From NCBI GenBank assembly GCA_948616425.1, contig CAPGBJ010000116.1, positions 1-26,994 on the forward strand: a stretch of 26,994 nt of DNA, written 5' to 3'. The notes beneath the pieces were generated by a model. That model was not told the origin of the DNA, did not search any database, and was given only the letters and a program-made list of their open reading frames with translations. A program made the position numbers and the translations under genes. Positions 13,714-21,220 of the stretch are shown piece by piece (within the stretch, counting starts at the first letter, position 1; each line of letters opens with the position of its first letter). Source of the DNA: an uncultured Oscillospiraceae bacterium. Lineage in GTDB: Bacteria > Bacillota > Clostridia > Oscillospirales > Oscillospiraceae.

Positions 13714-14493
13714 CTATGTTTGGACCTCGGGTAAGGCGGTCTCCCAGTCTTTTTGAAATTCGGTCATCATGGACCAGTAACGTTTGGGCATATGGGTCAT
13801 GCGGCACTTGGGATTGTACCGCCCCTGGATGGCAATGGTGTCGTAAAAGGTCCGCCACAGGTTTCGGTAGACCAGTTCTGTGTGATCGGCGGGGCCAAGA
13901 GAGAAGTCCTCGACAGGGAGAATGGCCCACGCTCCAGGGCCGGGCTGGTGAAATAGTGCCTCCTGGTGGGCGCGGTCATGGAGTACAAAGCACTCTTGGG
14001 GGTAGCGGCCGCAGAAGTGGGGCCGCAGAAGAGGGAGGACACGGTTTTTGGGCTCAATCTCCCCGACTAATACGCCGTTCAGATCGGAGAAACGGACGAA
14101 GCCGGTATACTGGTGGGCCTCGTGTTCTAGGTGTTGGACTGCCTTGCGTAACCGGTCTACGGTGGGTTCAGTCAGGTCCCGGAGAAGGATCGGGCCCCGC
14201 TCGTAGCCCAGACGAATGAAACGCCACAGCCACAGCTCTTTCTCCGGCAGGCAGGTGAGAAAGCCCCGGGTGACCAACTCTTGGCCGTCTTTTCCGAGTT
14301 TCTTGGCGAAGGAGTGATATACCCGCTTGGCATGGGCCTTATCTGTCTCTACTGTCCGCAGGGGGTAGAGAGAGCAGCAGAAGTCTGTGCGAAATTCCAC
14401 CGGGTCCTCCCGGTTCAGGTAGCTGTCGAATACACAGCACAGAAATCCAGCGAAGGTGCCATCATACTGACAGCAGACCTGTATCCAGGACAT
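13714..14493 (-). CDS. TIGR03915 family putative DNA repair protein
   Basis: A 259-aa protein of the TIGR03915/DUF4130 family, a putative DNA repair or DNA-metabolism protein. The features I recognise are YDGTFAGFLCCVFDSY (10-25), a central HAKRVYHSFAKKLG and LRKAVQHLEHEAHQYTGFVRF, then KNRVLPLLRPHFCGRYP and the C-terminal VYRNLWRTFYDTIAIQGR and KCRMTHMPKRYW. Family members are normally next to a radical-SAM protein (TIGR03916, SPL-related) in the same operon. None is visible within this window, and the adjacent gene here is a GTPase. The start ATG has GAGGAGG but at a long 11-base spacing. A possible promoter sits inside the terminator of the neighbouring GTPase gene. Confidence 0.87.
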   Translation of the reverse strand: MSWIQVCCQYDGTFAGFLCCVFDSYLNREDPVEFRTDFCCSLYPLRTVETDKAHAKRVYHSFAKKLGKDGQELVTRGFLTCLPEKELWLWRFIRLGYERGPILLRDLTEPTVDRLRKAVQHLEHEAHQYTGFVRFSDLNGVLVGEIEPKNRVLPLLRPHFCGRYPQECFVLHDRAHQEALFHQPGPGAWAILPVEDFSLGPADHTELVYRNLWRTFYDTIAIQGRYNPKCRMTHMPKRYWSMMTEFQKDWETALPEVQT

Positions 14494-14578
14494 GGCATAA
14501 GACGCCTCCTCTCAGTAGCCGTCTATTTTGTATCCCGAAGCAGCAGGACTTAAAATAGAACTGATGTACGATATTATT

Positions 14579-14606
14579 ATTATAGCAAAAATACCGCCGC
14601 TGTCAA
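14579..14606 (-). promoter_or_regulatory. Promoter of the TIGR03915 gene inside a terminator
   Basis: On the minus strand, TTGACA (14601-14606) and TATAAT (14579-14584) are 16 bp apart. Both match consensus exactly. The -35 box and most of the spacer form one arm of the upstream gene's terminator (14591-14635). Confidence 0.72.
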
Positions 14607-14635
14607 GAGGAAATTTTTCCTGACAGCGGCGGTAT
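14586..14635 (-). terminator. Terminator of the CobW fusion gene
   Basis: A perfect 15-bp stem (14591-14605 with 14621-14635, ATACCGCCGCTGTCA core) has a 15-nt loop and is followed by a run of T residues on the minus strand. It starts just after the stop codon at 14637. Confidence 0.9.
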
Positions 14636-14636
14636 C

Positions 14637-15584
14637 TTACCGGAAGTAGACCAGCGGGTCTTCCGGCGCTTCTGCCGGTTCGACACTCTGGGCGTAGAGC
14701 ACCACACCCTCATCTTCATAGACGTCGGCGTGTTCCCATCTGATTTCGGCGGTGACAGTGATCCACTCCCCCTTTTTCAGGGAACGGGCCCTGCTGTATT
14801 GACACAGAAAGCCGAAAAAGCGGATATCCTCCACACAGCAGGTCATGGCATTGCGCCCAGGGACAAAAGAACCCTTGGGCAGTTTCATACCTGTCATGGC
14901 CTGGGCCTTGTAGGTGATGGTCTTACCTACATAGCGGTCTGGGTGCTCTTGAATATCCAGATACCAGATACCGTAATCAGCGTCGTCCAGGACAATATGG
15001 GGGTGCTCCAGAGAGTAGGGGAGGATATCTTCTACTTCCAGCTCCTCTCCTTTCTCGTCTTCAAAGACGATCTCACACATCCGATTTACCGCCCGGACAG
15101 ATCGCTTCCAGCTGGACAGGGGCATATCTGCGGTGCACCGGTTGAAAAGAACCATATCCGCCCCGGTGACCATATCGATGAACATGGACTGCATGTTGTT
15201 GAGATACATCTCAAAGGTGGAGCCGTCCACCACGTGGATGGCCTGGTAGAGCCCCCAAGTGCGGGGCAGCTTTAGTTTGCGGAGAATGTCCGCCGGCCAC
15301 ATGCCGTTATATTCCAACAGCACCCGCTCGGGTTGATAGCGGCGGTCTACCTCTTTGAGAAAATCGGTGTTGAGCTGTTCCTGCCCCTCGATGGGGATCA
15401 GACGGCAGTTGCGATGGGACAGCTGCTGCTGGTTGTACTCCTCTTCCCCCTCCTCGCACAGGAGCAGGACGGTGCGCTGACCGTCGTTAAAGTAGTCCAT
15501 GTTCAGGGTGTCGCTGAGCAGGGTGGTCTTGCCGCTATCCAGAAAGCCGGTAATTAAATAGAGAGGGATCCGTGAGTCGGGCAT
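14637..15584 (-). CDS. COG0523 GTPase fused to a TIGR03943/DUF1980-like domain
   Basis: A 315-aa protein with an N-terminal G3E GTPase. The Walker A is GFLDSGKTT (13-21), Walker B-like LLEYNG (89-94) and a G4-like NRCTAD (148-153). The metal-binding CxCC motif of canonical members is missing. The normal CobW C-terminal domain is replaced after about residue 210 by a segment reminiscent of TIGR03943 (YcgQ/DUF1980): DRYVGKTITYKAQAM, GRNAMTCCVEDIRFFGFLC (CC at 249-250), GEWITVTAEIRW and a PLVYFR end. In many Firmicutes GTPase, YcgQ and a YcgR permease are separate genes in zinc operons. ATGAGGTGAACAAAA precedes the ATG. The other GTPase gene lies 105 bases upstream, so they may be co-transcribed. 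Function in metal handling is inferred. Confidence 0.82.
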   Translation of the reverse strand: MPDSRIPLYLITGFLDSGKTTLLSDTLNMDYFNDGQRTVLLLCEEGEEEYNQQQLSHRNCRLIPIEGQEQLNTDFLKEVDRRYQPERVLLEYNGMWPADILRKLKLPRTWGLYQAIHVVDGSTFEMYLNNMQSMFIDMVTGADMVLFNRCTADMPLSSWKRSVRAVNRMCEIVFEDEKGEELEVEDILPYSLEHPHIVLDDADYGIWYLDIQEHPDRYVGKTITYKAQAMTGMKLPKGSFVPGRNAMTCCVEDIRFFGFLCQYSRARSLKKGEWITVTAEIRWEHADVYEDEGVVLYAQSVEPAEAPEDPLVYFR

Positions 15585-15689
15585 TTTTGTTCACCTCATA
15601 GGTTTGTTTTGATGTGTGGGCCCGTGAGGGCACCGGACCCTATAAGAACATGTGTGCAGTGGCCTGGTGTTCTGTTGGCCTGTCCTGTA

Positions 15690-16823
15690 TTACGCCAGCA
15701 AAAACAGCTTCTCCAGCAGATCTTCCTTCAGGTCGGAGCCGATGACGCACAGGCGGCCGGTGTAGTCGGCTGCGCCCTCCCGAATCTGGAACTCCTCGGG
15801 GACCAGATCGAAGTGAAGCCAAGTTTGGCCGTCCTCACATGGGACCATCCCTTTGGCACGGAGAATATAGCCGTAGTCGTCGCCCAGCGCAAGAGAGGAC
15901 AGCGCTTCCTGAAGTTCTTCCCGGCTGTACTTCCGAGGTGTCTCCCGCCCCCAGGAGTTGAAGACCTCGTCGGCGTCGTGGTCGTGGTGGTGATGGCCGT
16001 CACAGCAGGTGGTGCAGGTGTCGCCGTGGGTGTGGTCATGCTCACAGTGGCCGTGCTCATGACTGCAGTGGGCATGGTCGTGGTCATCATGGTGGTGCTC
16101 ATGGTCATGGTGGTGCTCATGGTCATGGTGGTGCTCATGGTCATGGTGGTGCTCATGGTCGTGGTGGTGTTCATGGTCGTGGTGGTGATGCGCAATCTCC
16201 TCCATGAGATCATGGGCCAAGTCCTGTCCCCCCTCCATAGCGGAGAGAATCTGTGCTCCAGTGAGCTGATCCCAGGGGGTGGTGAGAATGGCGGCCTTGG
16301 GATTCTTCTCCCGCAGGAGGGTCACCGCCCCGTCCAGCTTTGCCTGGTCGATCTTCTGCGTGCGGGAAAGAATGATGGCGCAGGCGTGCTCCACCTGGTT
16401 GTTGAAAAACTCGCCGAAGTTCTTCATATATACCTTGGCTTTGGCGGCGTCTACCACAGCGACAAAACTGTTCAAATGCAGGTCAGGGACCTCAGCCTGG
16501 ACCCGCTCTACCGCGGCGACGACGTCGGACAACTTTCCGACGCCGGAGGGCTCGATTATGATACGGGCGGGGGAGTAGTCCGCCAGCACCTGTTTCAGGG
16601 CCGCGCCAAAGTCCCCTACCAGAGAGCAGCAGATACAGCCGGAATTCATTTCGGTGATCTCCACTCCGGCGTCTCTGAGAAAGCCGCCGTCGATGCCGAT
16701 TTCGCCGAACTCGTTCTCGATGAGGACAATTTTTTCGCCCTGGAAGGATTCATCCAGCAGCTTCTTGATGAGGGTCGTCTTGCCGGCCCCTAGAAAACCA
16801 GAGATGATGTCAATTTTAGTCAT
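15690..16823 (-). CDS. COG0523 (CobW-family) GTPase with His-rich metal-binding insert
   Basis: A 377-aa G3E GTPase, probably a metallochaperone or metal-insertion factor. GTPase motifs are GFLGAGKTT (9-17), the CxCC metal site GCICC (62-66), Walker B/G3 EPSGVGK (91-97), and a G4-like SRTQKID. Residues about 212-283 are a His-rich loop with tandem DHEHHH units, nearly forty His and five Cys, suited to zinc, nickel or cobalt storage. A CobW C-terminal domain follows (GYILRAKGMVP, WLHFDLVPEEF). A longer version starts with TTG at 16844, but ATG at 16823 has AAAGGA at good spacing. Its promoter must lie within or at the edge of the MITE-like element immediately upstream. The metal is uncertain; no cobalamin or urease genes are near. 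Confidence 0.9.
   Translation of the reverse strand: MTKIDIISGFLGAGKTTLIKKLLDESFQGEKIVLIENEFGEIGIDGGFLRDAGVEITEMNSGCICCSLVGDFGAALKQVLADYSPARIIIEPSGVGKLSDVVAAVERVQAEVPDLHLNSFVAVVDAAKAKVYMKNFGEFFNNQVEHACAIILSRTQKIDQAKLDGAVTLLREKNPKAAILTTPWDQLTGAQILSAMEGGQDLAHDLMEEIAHHHHDHEHHHDHEHHHDHEHHHDHEHHHDHEHHHDDHDHAHCSHEHGHCEHDHTHGDTCTTCCDGHHHHDHDADEVFNSWGRETPRKYSREELQEALSSLALGDDYGYILRAKGMVPCEDGQTWLHFDLVPEEFQIREGAADYTGRLCVIGSDLKEDLLEKLFLLA
16091..16196. repeat. 18-bp tandem repeats encoding DHEHHH units
   Basis: About five to six imperfect copies of an 18-bp unit (plus-strand GGTGGTGCTCATGGTCAT) lie within the GTPase gene. The unit length is a multiple of three, so copy changes leave the frame intact. 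Later copies carry silent differences. Confidence 0.9.
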
Positions 16824-16862
16824 GTTGTCAAGTCCTTTCTTCAATATATCATAACCGCCCCA

Positions 16863-17009
16863 CTAGGCGCTGTTTGAAAATGGAACTATGCACAGTGGCG
16901 AGGGATTTTTCTGCCATACTGCCTCAATTTTTCCTGGGAAAAATTGAGGCAGTATGGCGGAGAAAAACCTGCCTCCTGGGCCTATTGACATGTTTCAAAC
17001 AAGCCCTAG
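16863..17009. mobile_element. MITE-like near-palindromic element
   Basis: A 147-bp non-coding element bounded by CTAGG(N)3TGTTTGAAA at each end in inverted orientation, 14 of 17 bases matching. At its centre is a perfect 22-bp inverted repeat (16913-16934 with 16937-16958, GCCATACTGCCTC core) separated by two bases. The sequences between ends and centre also resemble one another in inverse orientation (GGCGAGGGATTTTTCT against GGAGGCAGGTTTTTCTC), so the whole element can fold into one long hairpin. There is no transposase. It occupies the upstream region of the His-rich GTPase gene. I recognise it by form only, not by database match. Confidence 0.7.
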
Positions 17010-17153
17010 ACAATGTTGTTAGCATCTGGGGAGGTTGAGAAAAGTTGCGCTCAGCAAGCTGGCACAGAAGGGGGACTGAGGCTGTCCTTCCAGTGCTGGT
17101 CCGCTTTGAGGTAAAGGGGGGAGACGGCAAAGGGGCCTACGGCATTGTCCGCT

Positions 17154-19022
17154 TTACCCCCAAATCAGATGGGTGCGTTCCATCAGCCGACAGAGCAGGG
17201 CGGCGGCTATCTCCCGGGTGCCCGCGTCAGTGGGGGCCGGGCCGTCCAGCAGAACTTCCAGCGCGTCCAGGTTGCGGGCAGGAATCTGGGCCCAGTCGGC
17301 GAAATCCCGGAATTGGATGGATTCCTGAAGTAGAAGGGGCTGATGGTTCAGATTGTAGCCGTCCATACTCAGCCAAGCGGCAGCTTGGGAGAGTACAGCT
17401 ACCATCTCCTGGTAGCTGATGGTGTCGCCAGGGCCGAAGCGGCCGTCGTTATAGCCGGAGATAAAACCCATGTCCGCCATGGCGTGGATGGGCCCTGCGT
17501 ACCAGCTGTCGGCAGTCACGTCAGAGAACTGGCTAGCTTTGCCGGAGGGGGCGGGCAGATCGAGGGCGGAGGCCACCATCGTGCAGAACTGAGCTCGGGT
17601 GACTCGGTCCTGGGGATGGAAATTTCCATCGGCGTAGCCGGTGAGAATACCGTAGGTGGTCAGGGTGTTGATCTCCCGGGCGTAGGGGCTGTCCGCCGTG
17701 TCGCCAAAGGTGCGGGGAACAAAGATCAGATCGTCCAGATCCATTTCCGTGGCCAGTGCGCCTGGGTCAATTTCGACCCAAGTCTGGCTTCCGGTGCCTT
17801 TATATAACTTGGCGGAGGGGGGCAGAGCCTCCAACAGTTCAAGGAAGGCAGCCCGGTTTTCCTCCTTAACGGCCTCCTCCCGCTTGATATAGAAGGTGTG
17901 CCCGGCTAACTCCAACTTGATCCCGCCGCTGGCCTGCTTAGGCTTGGGGCTGGTGAGGAGCATGGCCGCTTGCTCGGTGTTCTCGGGGGAGATAAGCAGG
18001 GTGGGCAGTACACCGGTGATGTGGTTGGTGGCTCCGTCAGGGGCAAAAAAGCGGTAGGCCGTGATTTTCATGGCCTCGCCATCCACCATGTAGGGGCAGT
18101 TGGACGCTTCCAGTACGATTTGAGCGGTTCCCTTTCCGAAGGTGCGCTGACCCAGGGCAATACCCGCATCATAGGCCCGGATGTCCCCGGCGAAGAGTTC
18201 TGAACCGCTGGCGGAGTGCTCGCTGGTGAGAACGATGACAGGCTTGTCCGTCAGACCGGGGTAGCCGGGCTGGTAATAGTACTCCCCCGCCCCATCTCGA
18301 AAGTAGAGCATGACCTGACCGCTGGTGAACAGGCTGGCGGAGAGAGAGGTGGCGTAGCTGTCGCCGCCGGGGTTGGCACGGAGATCCATGATCCACACAG
18401 CAGTGTGGTCGTCCATCTCCCGGATGGCCTCCTGAATGGACTGGGCGGTGGTAGAGCCGAAACTGATGCATTCGATGTATCCAGCACTGTCCAGCTGCTC
18501 GTATGTGACGATGGGAATATGAACCGCTCGGCGGGTGAGGGTGAAGTCCAGGCGCTGGCCCTTCCGGAGAAGTGTGACGGTGACATCAGTGCCTTCCTGG
18601 CCCACAATGGGGACCCGTGGATCAATGTCGGCGGTGAGATCGACCCCATCCACCGCCACCAGTATATCACCAGGCTGAATGCCGGCCTCTAGGGCGGGAG
18701 AGTCGGGAAGAACGGACATGACACGGTAGCCGTCGTCAAAGGCGGTCTCCACCGTGGCGCCGATGCCCACCACGACCCGGCCATTGACGGACTGGTTGAA
18801 GGACTGGTACTGTTCTGGAGTCATATAAAAGGTATAGGGATCGCCGATGGCCTCCAGAATGGCGTCCAGGGAGTCCAACTCCAGTACCTCTGGGGGGACG
18901 CCGTCCACGTAGTGGACGGCCAGCAGTTCTCTGGCCTGGTCCAGCTCCAGAGCGGAGGCGGGCAGGACCGCCAGGGAAAGGGATAAGGTCAGGGCGAGCA
19001 GCGCAGATAACAGTTTTTTCAT
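17154..19022 (-). CDS. SLH-anchored S41 (CtpA-like) peptidase
   Basis: A 622-aa exported serine protease. Signal peptide at 1-24. A PDZ domain covers about 82-165 (VVVGIGATVETAF, PGDILVAVDGVDL). The S41 catalytic core covers about 170-345: DLRANPGG (213-220), the nucleophile Ser272 in EHSASGSE, and the general base Lys297 in GQRTFGKG. The 25-residue Ser-Lys spacing equals that of CtpA/Prc. After a linker (to about 437) come two SLH repeats (439-489 with TGYADGNFHPQDRVTRAQF; 499-550 with SGYNDGRFGPGD) and a degenerate third. Usual CtpA proteins lack SLH. This places the protease on the outer wall surface. AAAGGAGAAGATC precedes the ATG. It follows purA by 102 bases without an obvious terminator. 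Confidence 0.93.
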   Translation of the reverse strand: MKKLLSALLALTLSLSLAVLPASALELDQARELLAVHYVDGVPPEVLELDSLDAILEAIGDPYTFYMTPEQYQSFNQSVNGRVVVGIGATVETAFDDGYRVMSVLPDSPALEAGIQPGDILVAVDGVDLTADIDPRVPIVGQEGTDVTVTLLRKGQRLDFTLTRRAVHIPIVTYEQLDSAGYIECISFGSTTAQSIQEAIREMDDHTAVWIMDLRANPGGDSYATSLSASLFTSGQVMLYFRDGAGEYYYQPGYPGLTDKPVIVLTSEHSASGSELFAGDIRAYDAGIALGQRTFGKGTAQIVLEASNCPYMVDGEAMKITAYRFFAPDGATNHITGVLPTLLISPENTEQAAMLLTSPKPKQASGGIKLELAGHTFYIKREEAVKEENRAAFLELLEALPPSAKLYKGTGSQTWVEIDPGALATEMDLDDLIFVPRTFGDTADSPYAREINTLTTYGILTGYADGNFHPQDRVTRAQFCTMVASALDLPAPSGKASQFSDVTADSWYAGPIHAMADMGFISGYNDGRFGPGDTISYQEMVAVLSQAAAWLSMDGYNLNHQPLLLQESIQFRDFADWAQIPARNLDALEVLLDGPAPTDAGTREIAAALLCRLMERTHLIWG

Positions 19023-19124
19023 GATCTTCTCCTTTGCATTGGGGGTTCATAGGGGGGCTTCACAGGTCATCCGCTGGGGACTCGTGGTGATCGGAAGAGG
19101 GACGCGTTGTGACACGTTCCCACC

Positions 19125-20417
19125 TCAGAGGTTCGGGGTGCGATATGCCATCTCCTCCCGCTTGGGGCCGGTGGATACCATGGTGATGGGGACGCCGATG
19201 CGCTGTTCCAGGAAGTCCACGTAGGCGCGGGCGTTGTCCGGAAGGGCGCTGTAGTCGGTGCGGCCCCGGATGTCCTGCTTCCAGCCGGGGAGGGTGGTAA
19301 ATACCGGCTTGGCGCGGAGCAGGGCGGGGGTGGTGGGGAAGGTGTCGATGGTGTCTGCACCCATCTGGTAGCCAGTACAGACGGGAATCTCGTCCAGATA
19401 CCCCAGTACGTCCAGACAGGTGAGAGCCACTTGAGTGGCGCCCTGAACCATGCAGCCGTATTTTGTGGCCACAGCGTCGAACCAGCCCACCCGGCGGGGA
19501 CGACCGGTGGTGGCGCCGAACTCCCCGCGGTCGCCTCCCCGGCAACGCAGTTCATCTCCAGCTTGACCGGTGACTTCGCTGACGAAAGGTTCCGTGCTGG
19601 AGCCCACACAGGAGGAGTAGGCCTTGGTGACGCAGATCACGTCCTGAATAGCGGTGGGAGGGATCGAGGCCCCCACGCAGCCGTAGCCGGCCAAGGTGTG
19701 GGAGGAGGTGGTCATGGGGAATATCCCCAGATCCGGGTCCTTCATGGAGCCCAGCTGGCCCTCCAGCAGGACGGTCTTGTTCTCCCTGATCGCCTGATGG
19801 ACAAAGGTCACCGTGTCCCCTACAAAGGGCCGGACCCGCTCTCGCAGGGTGAGAAGTTGGTCCATCAACTGATCGACGTCCACCCCGGGCTGGTGGTACA
19901 GGTGGTTAAAGAGGACATTTTTCAGCTCTACGGCGGCGGTGAGCCGCTCCCGAAGCCGCGGCTCGTCGAAGAGGTCGCAGACCTGGATTCCCGTTTTGGC
20001 GTACTTGTCGGAGTAGAAAGGGGCAATGCCGCTTTTAGTGGAGCCGAAGGCCCTGCCGCCGAGCCGGGCCTCTTCATAGGTGTCCTGGAGAACGTGGTAA
20101 GGCATGAGCAGCTGGGCCCGGTCGGAGACGATCAGCCTGGGGGCCGGTACCCCCTGGGCCTCCACCTGCTCCAGTTCGTCGGCCAGTTTGGCCATGTCTA
20201 GGGCCACGCCGTTGCCAATGACGTTGGTGACATGGGGGTAGAAGATCCCCGAGGGGAGGATGTGCAGAGCGAACCGGCCGTAGTCGTTGATAATGGTGTG
20301 GCCCGCGTTGGCCCCGCCCTGAAAGCGGATGACCACATCAGACTGCCGGGCCAGCATGTCCGTTACCTTGCCCTTGCCCTCGTCGCCCCAGTTGGCGCCT
20401 ACAATCGCTTTTACCAT
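19125..20417 (-). CDS. purA: Adenylosuccinate synthetase
   Basis: A 430-aa enzyme that makes adenylosuccinate from IMP and aspartate with GTP, the first committed step to AMP. Motifs: GDEGKGK (11-17) with the catalytic Asp12, NAGHTI with catalytic His40, the IMP loop (QLLMPYH, STKSGIAP), CVGASIPP and TTGRPRRVGWFD. Length is normal. The open frame extends to 20582, but the ATG at 20417 has GGAGGTAACAAAT and starts MVKAIVGANWGDEGKG as in other PurA. Promoter and leader hairpin lie immediately upstream. It may be co-transcribed with the S41 protease gene. Confidence 0.98.
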   Translation of the reverse strand: MVKAIVGANWGDEGKGKVTDMLARQSDVVIRFQGGANAGHTIINDYGRFALHILPSGIFYPHVTNVIGNGVALDMAKLADELEQVEAQGVPAPRLIVSDRAQLLMPYHVLQDTYEEARLGGRAFGSTKSGIAPFYSDKYAKTGIQVCDLFDEPRLRERLTAAVELKNVLFNHLYHQPGVDVDQLMDQLLTLRERVRPFVGDTVTFVHQAIRENKTVLLEGQLGSMKDPDLGIFPMTTSSHTLAGYGCVGASIPPTAIQDVICVTKAYSSCVGSSTEPFVSEVTGQAGDELRCRGGDRGEFGATTGRPRRVGWFDAVATKYGCMVQGATQVALTCLDVLGYLDEIPVCTGYQMGADTIDTFPTTPALLRAKPVFTTLPGWKQDIRGRTDYSALPDNARAYVDFLEQRIGVPITMVSTGPKREEMAYRTPNL

Positions 20418-20486
20418 ATTTGTTACCTCCGGGGACGGGATTCGCAGCCGCAAGGGGTTTGCCTTTTCCGCCCCCGTAACGGGGGT

Positions 20487-20515
20487 ATTATACCCCTTTT
20501 TATACGCGGTTGCAA
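20487..20515 (-). promoter_or_regulatory. Promoter of purA
   Basis: On the minus strand, TTGCAA (20510-20515) and a perfect TATAAT (20487-20492) are 17 bp apart. A CCCCCGTTACGGGGG dyad (20471-20485) sits at the predicted transcription start. No purine riboswitch core was seen. Confidence 0.78.
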
Positions 20516-20541
20516 GGGGAAAAGATACAGAAGAACAGAAG

Positions 20542-20573
20542 AAAGCCGCCCCTTTTTGGAAGAGGACGGCTTT
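20542..20573 (-). terminator. Terminator of rubrerythrin
   Basis: AAAGCCG pairs with CGGCTTT, and inner pairing extends the stem to about 12-13 bp with a bulge. The minus-strand tail is TTTCTTCTGTTCTTC. It lies 10 bases after the rubrerythrin stop codon. Confidence 0.7.
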
Positions 20574-20583
20574 TGAAGACAAT

Positions 20584-21120
20584 TTAATAGTTCTCCGCTT
20601 TCAGCTGAAAATAGGCCTGGGGATGGGCGCAGACGGGGCAGACTTCGGGCGCCTTGGGACCCACGTGGATGTGTCCGCAGTTGGCACACTGCCAGATCAT
20701 GTCGCCGTCGCGGGAGAAGACAAGGCCCTCCTTCACATTGGCCAACAACTTGCGGTAACGCTCCTCGTGCTCCTTCTCGATTTTCGCTACCCCCTCGAAC
20801 AGGGCGGCGATGTCGTCGAAACCCTCCTCCCGGGCCTCCTGAGCCATCTTGGCGTACATGTCAGTCCACTCGAAATTCTCTCCGGCAGCGGCGGCCTCCA
20901 GATTCTCGGCGGTGGTGCCGATGCCGCCCAGCAGCTTAAACCAGATTTTGGCGTGCTCTTTCTCGTTGGCGGCGGTCTCCTCGAAAAGTTGGGCAATCTG
21001 GACATAACCCTCCTTCTTGGCCTTGGAGGCGAAGTAGCTGTACTTGTTCCTAGCCTGGCTCTCCCCGGCAAAGGCGGTCCACAGGTTTTGCTCAGTTTTG
21101 CTTCCCTTCAGTTCCGGCAT
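20584..21120 (-). CDS. rbr: Rubrerythrin
   Basis: A 178-aa non-heme di-iron peroxidase that reduces hydrogen peroxide in anaerobes. The ferritin-like part holds Glu20 (FAGES), Glu53 and His56 (NEKEHAKIW), and the second EKEH (115-118). The C-terminal rubredoxin domain has CANC (145-148) and CPVC (161-164). No methionine or cysteine of unusual position stands out. Electrons are probably delivered by rubredoxin (a gene at 12 kb in this window) and NAD(P)H oxidoreductase. GAGG precedes the ATG. A perfect consensus promoter and a Fur/PerR-like operator precede it, suggesting peroxide- or iron-dependent control. Confidence 0.97.
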   Translation of the reverse strand: MPELKGSKTEQNLWTAFAGESQARNKYSYFASKAKKEGYVQIAQLFEETAANEKEHAKIWFKLLGGIGTTAENLEAAAAGENFEWTDMYAKMAQEAREEGFDDIAALFEGVAKIEKEHEERYRKLLANVKEGLVFSRDGDMIWQCANCGHIHVGPKAPEVCPVCAHPQAYFQLKAENY

Positions 21121-21137
21121 GGTGCAGTCCTCACTTT

Positions 21138-21162
21138 CTTAATAGTAATTATTAGCATTAAG
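21138..21162 (-). promoter_or_regulatory. Fur-family-like (PerR?) operator of rubrerythrin
   Basis: A 25-bp inverted repeat with 20 of 24 paired positions matching lies between the -10 box and the start codon. The centre is TAATNATTA. Read as a 7-1-7 motif it is TGCTAAT-A-ATTACTA, close to Fur/PerR boxes (TGATAAT-N-ATTATCA). Rubrerythrin is a well-known PerR target in Clostridia. No regulator gene is in this window. Confidence 0.6.
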
Positions 21163-21171
21163 GATGAGGAC

Positions 21172-21200
21172 ATTATATCAGCGGAATTGTGCTTTGTCAA
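21172..21200 (-). promoter_or_regulatory. Consensus sigma-A promoter of rubrerythrin
   Basis: On the minus strand, perfect TTGACA (21195-21200) and perfect TATAAT (21172-21177) are 17 bp apart. Such an unusually strong promoter implies that it is normally repressed. Confidence 0.88.
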
Positions 21201-21220
21201 TGACAATGAGGAAAAATTTT

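Noticed and set aside
16091..16196. Regular 18-bp repeats resembling an array
   Set aside because: Not CRISPR: no unique spacers, repeats are contiguous, and they encode in-frame His residues.
15609..16793. 394-codon plus-strand frame with Val/Met-rich repeats
   Set aside because: It is the complement of the His-rich GTPase gene. The hydrophobic repeats are just the other strand of the CAT/CAC codons.
19023..19124. Possible terminator between purA and the S41 peptidase gene
   Set aside because: The imperfect GGGAACG/CGTCCC pairing has a bulge and only a weak tail, so I could not support termination here.
19431..20201. 256-codon plus-strand frame
   Set aside because: Antisense of purA, no motif or ribosome binding site.
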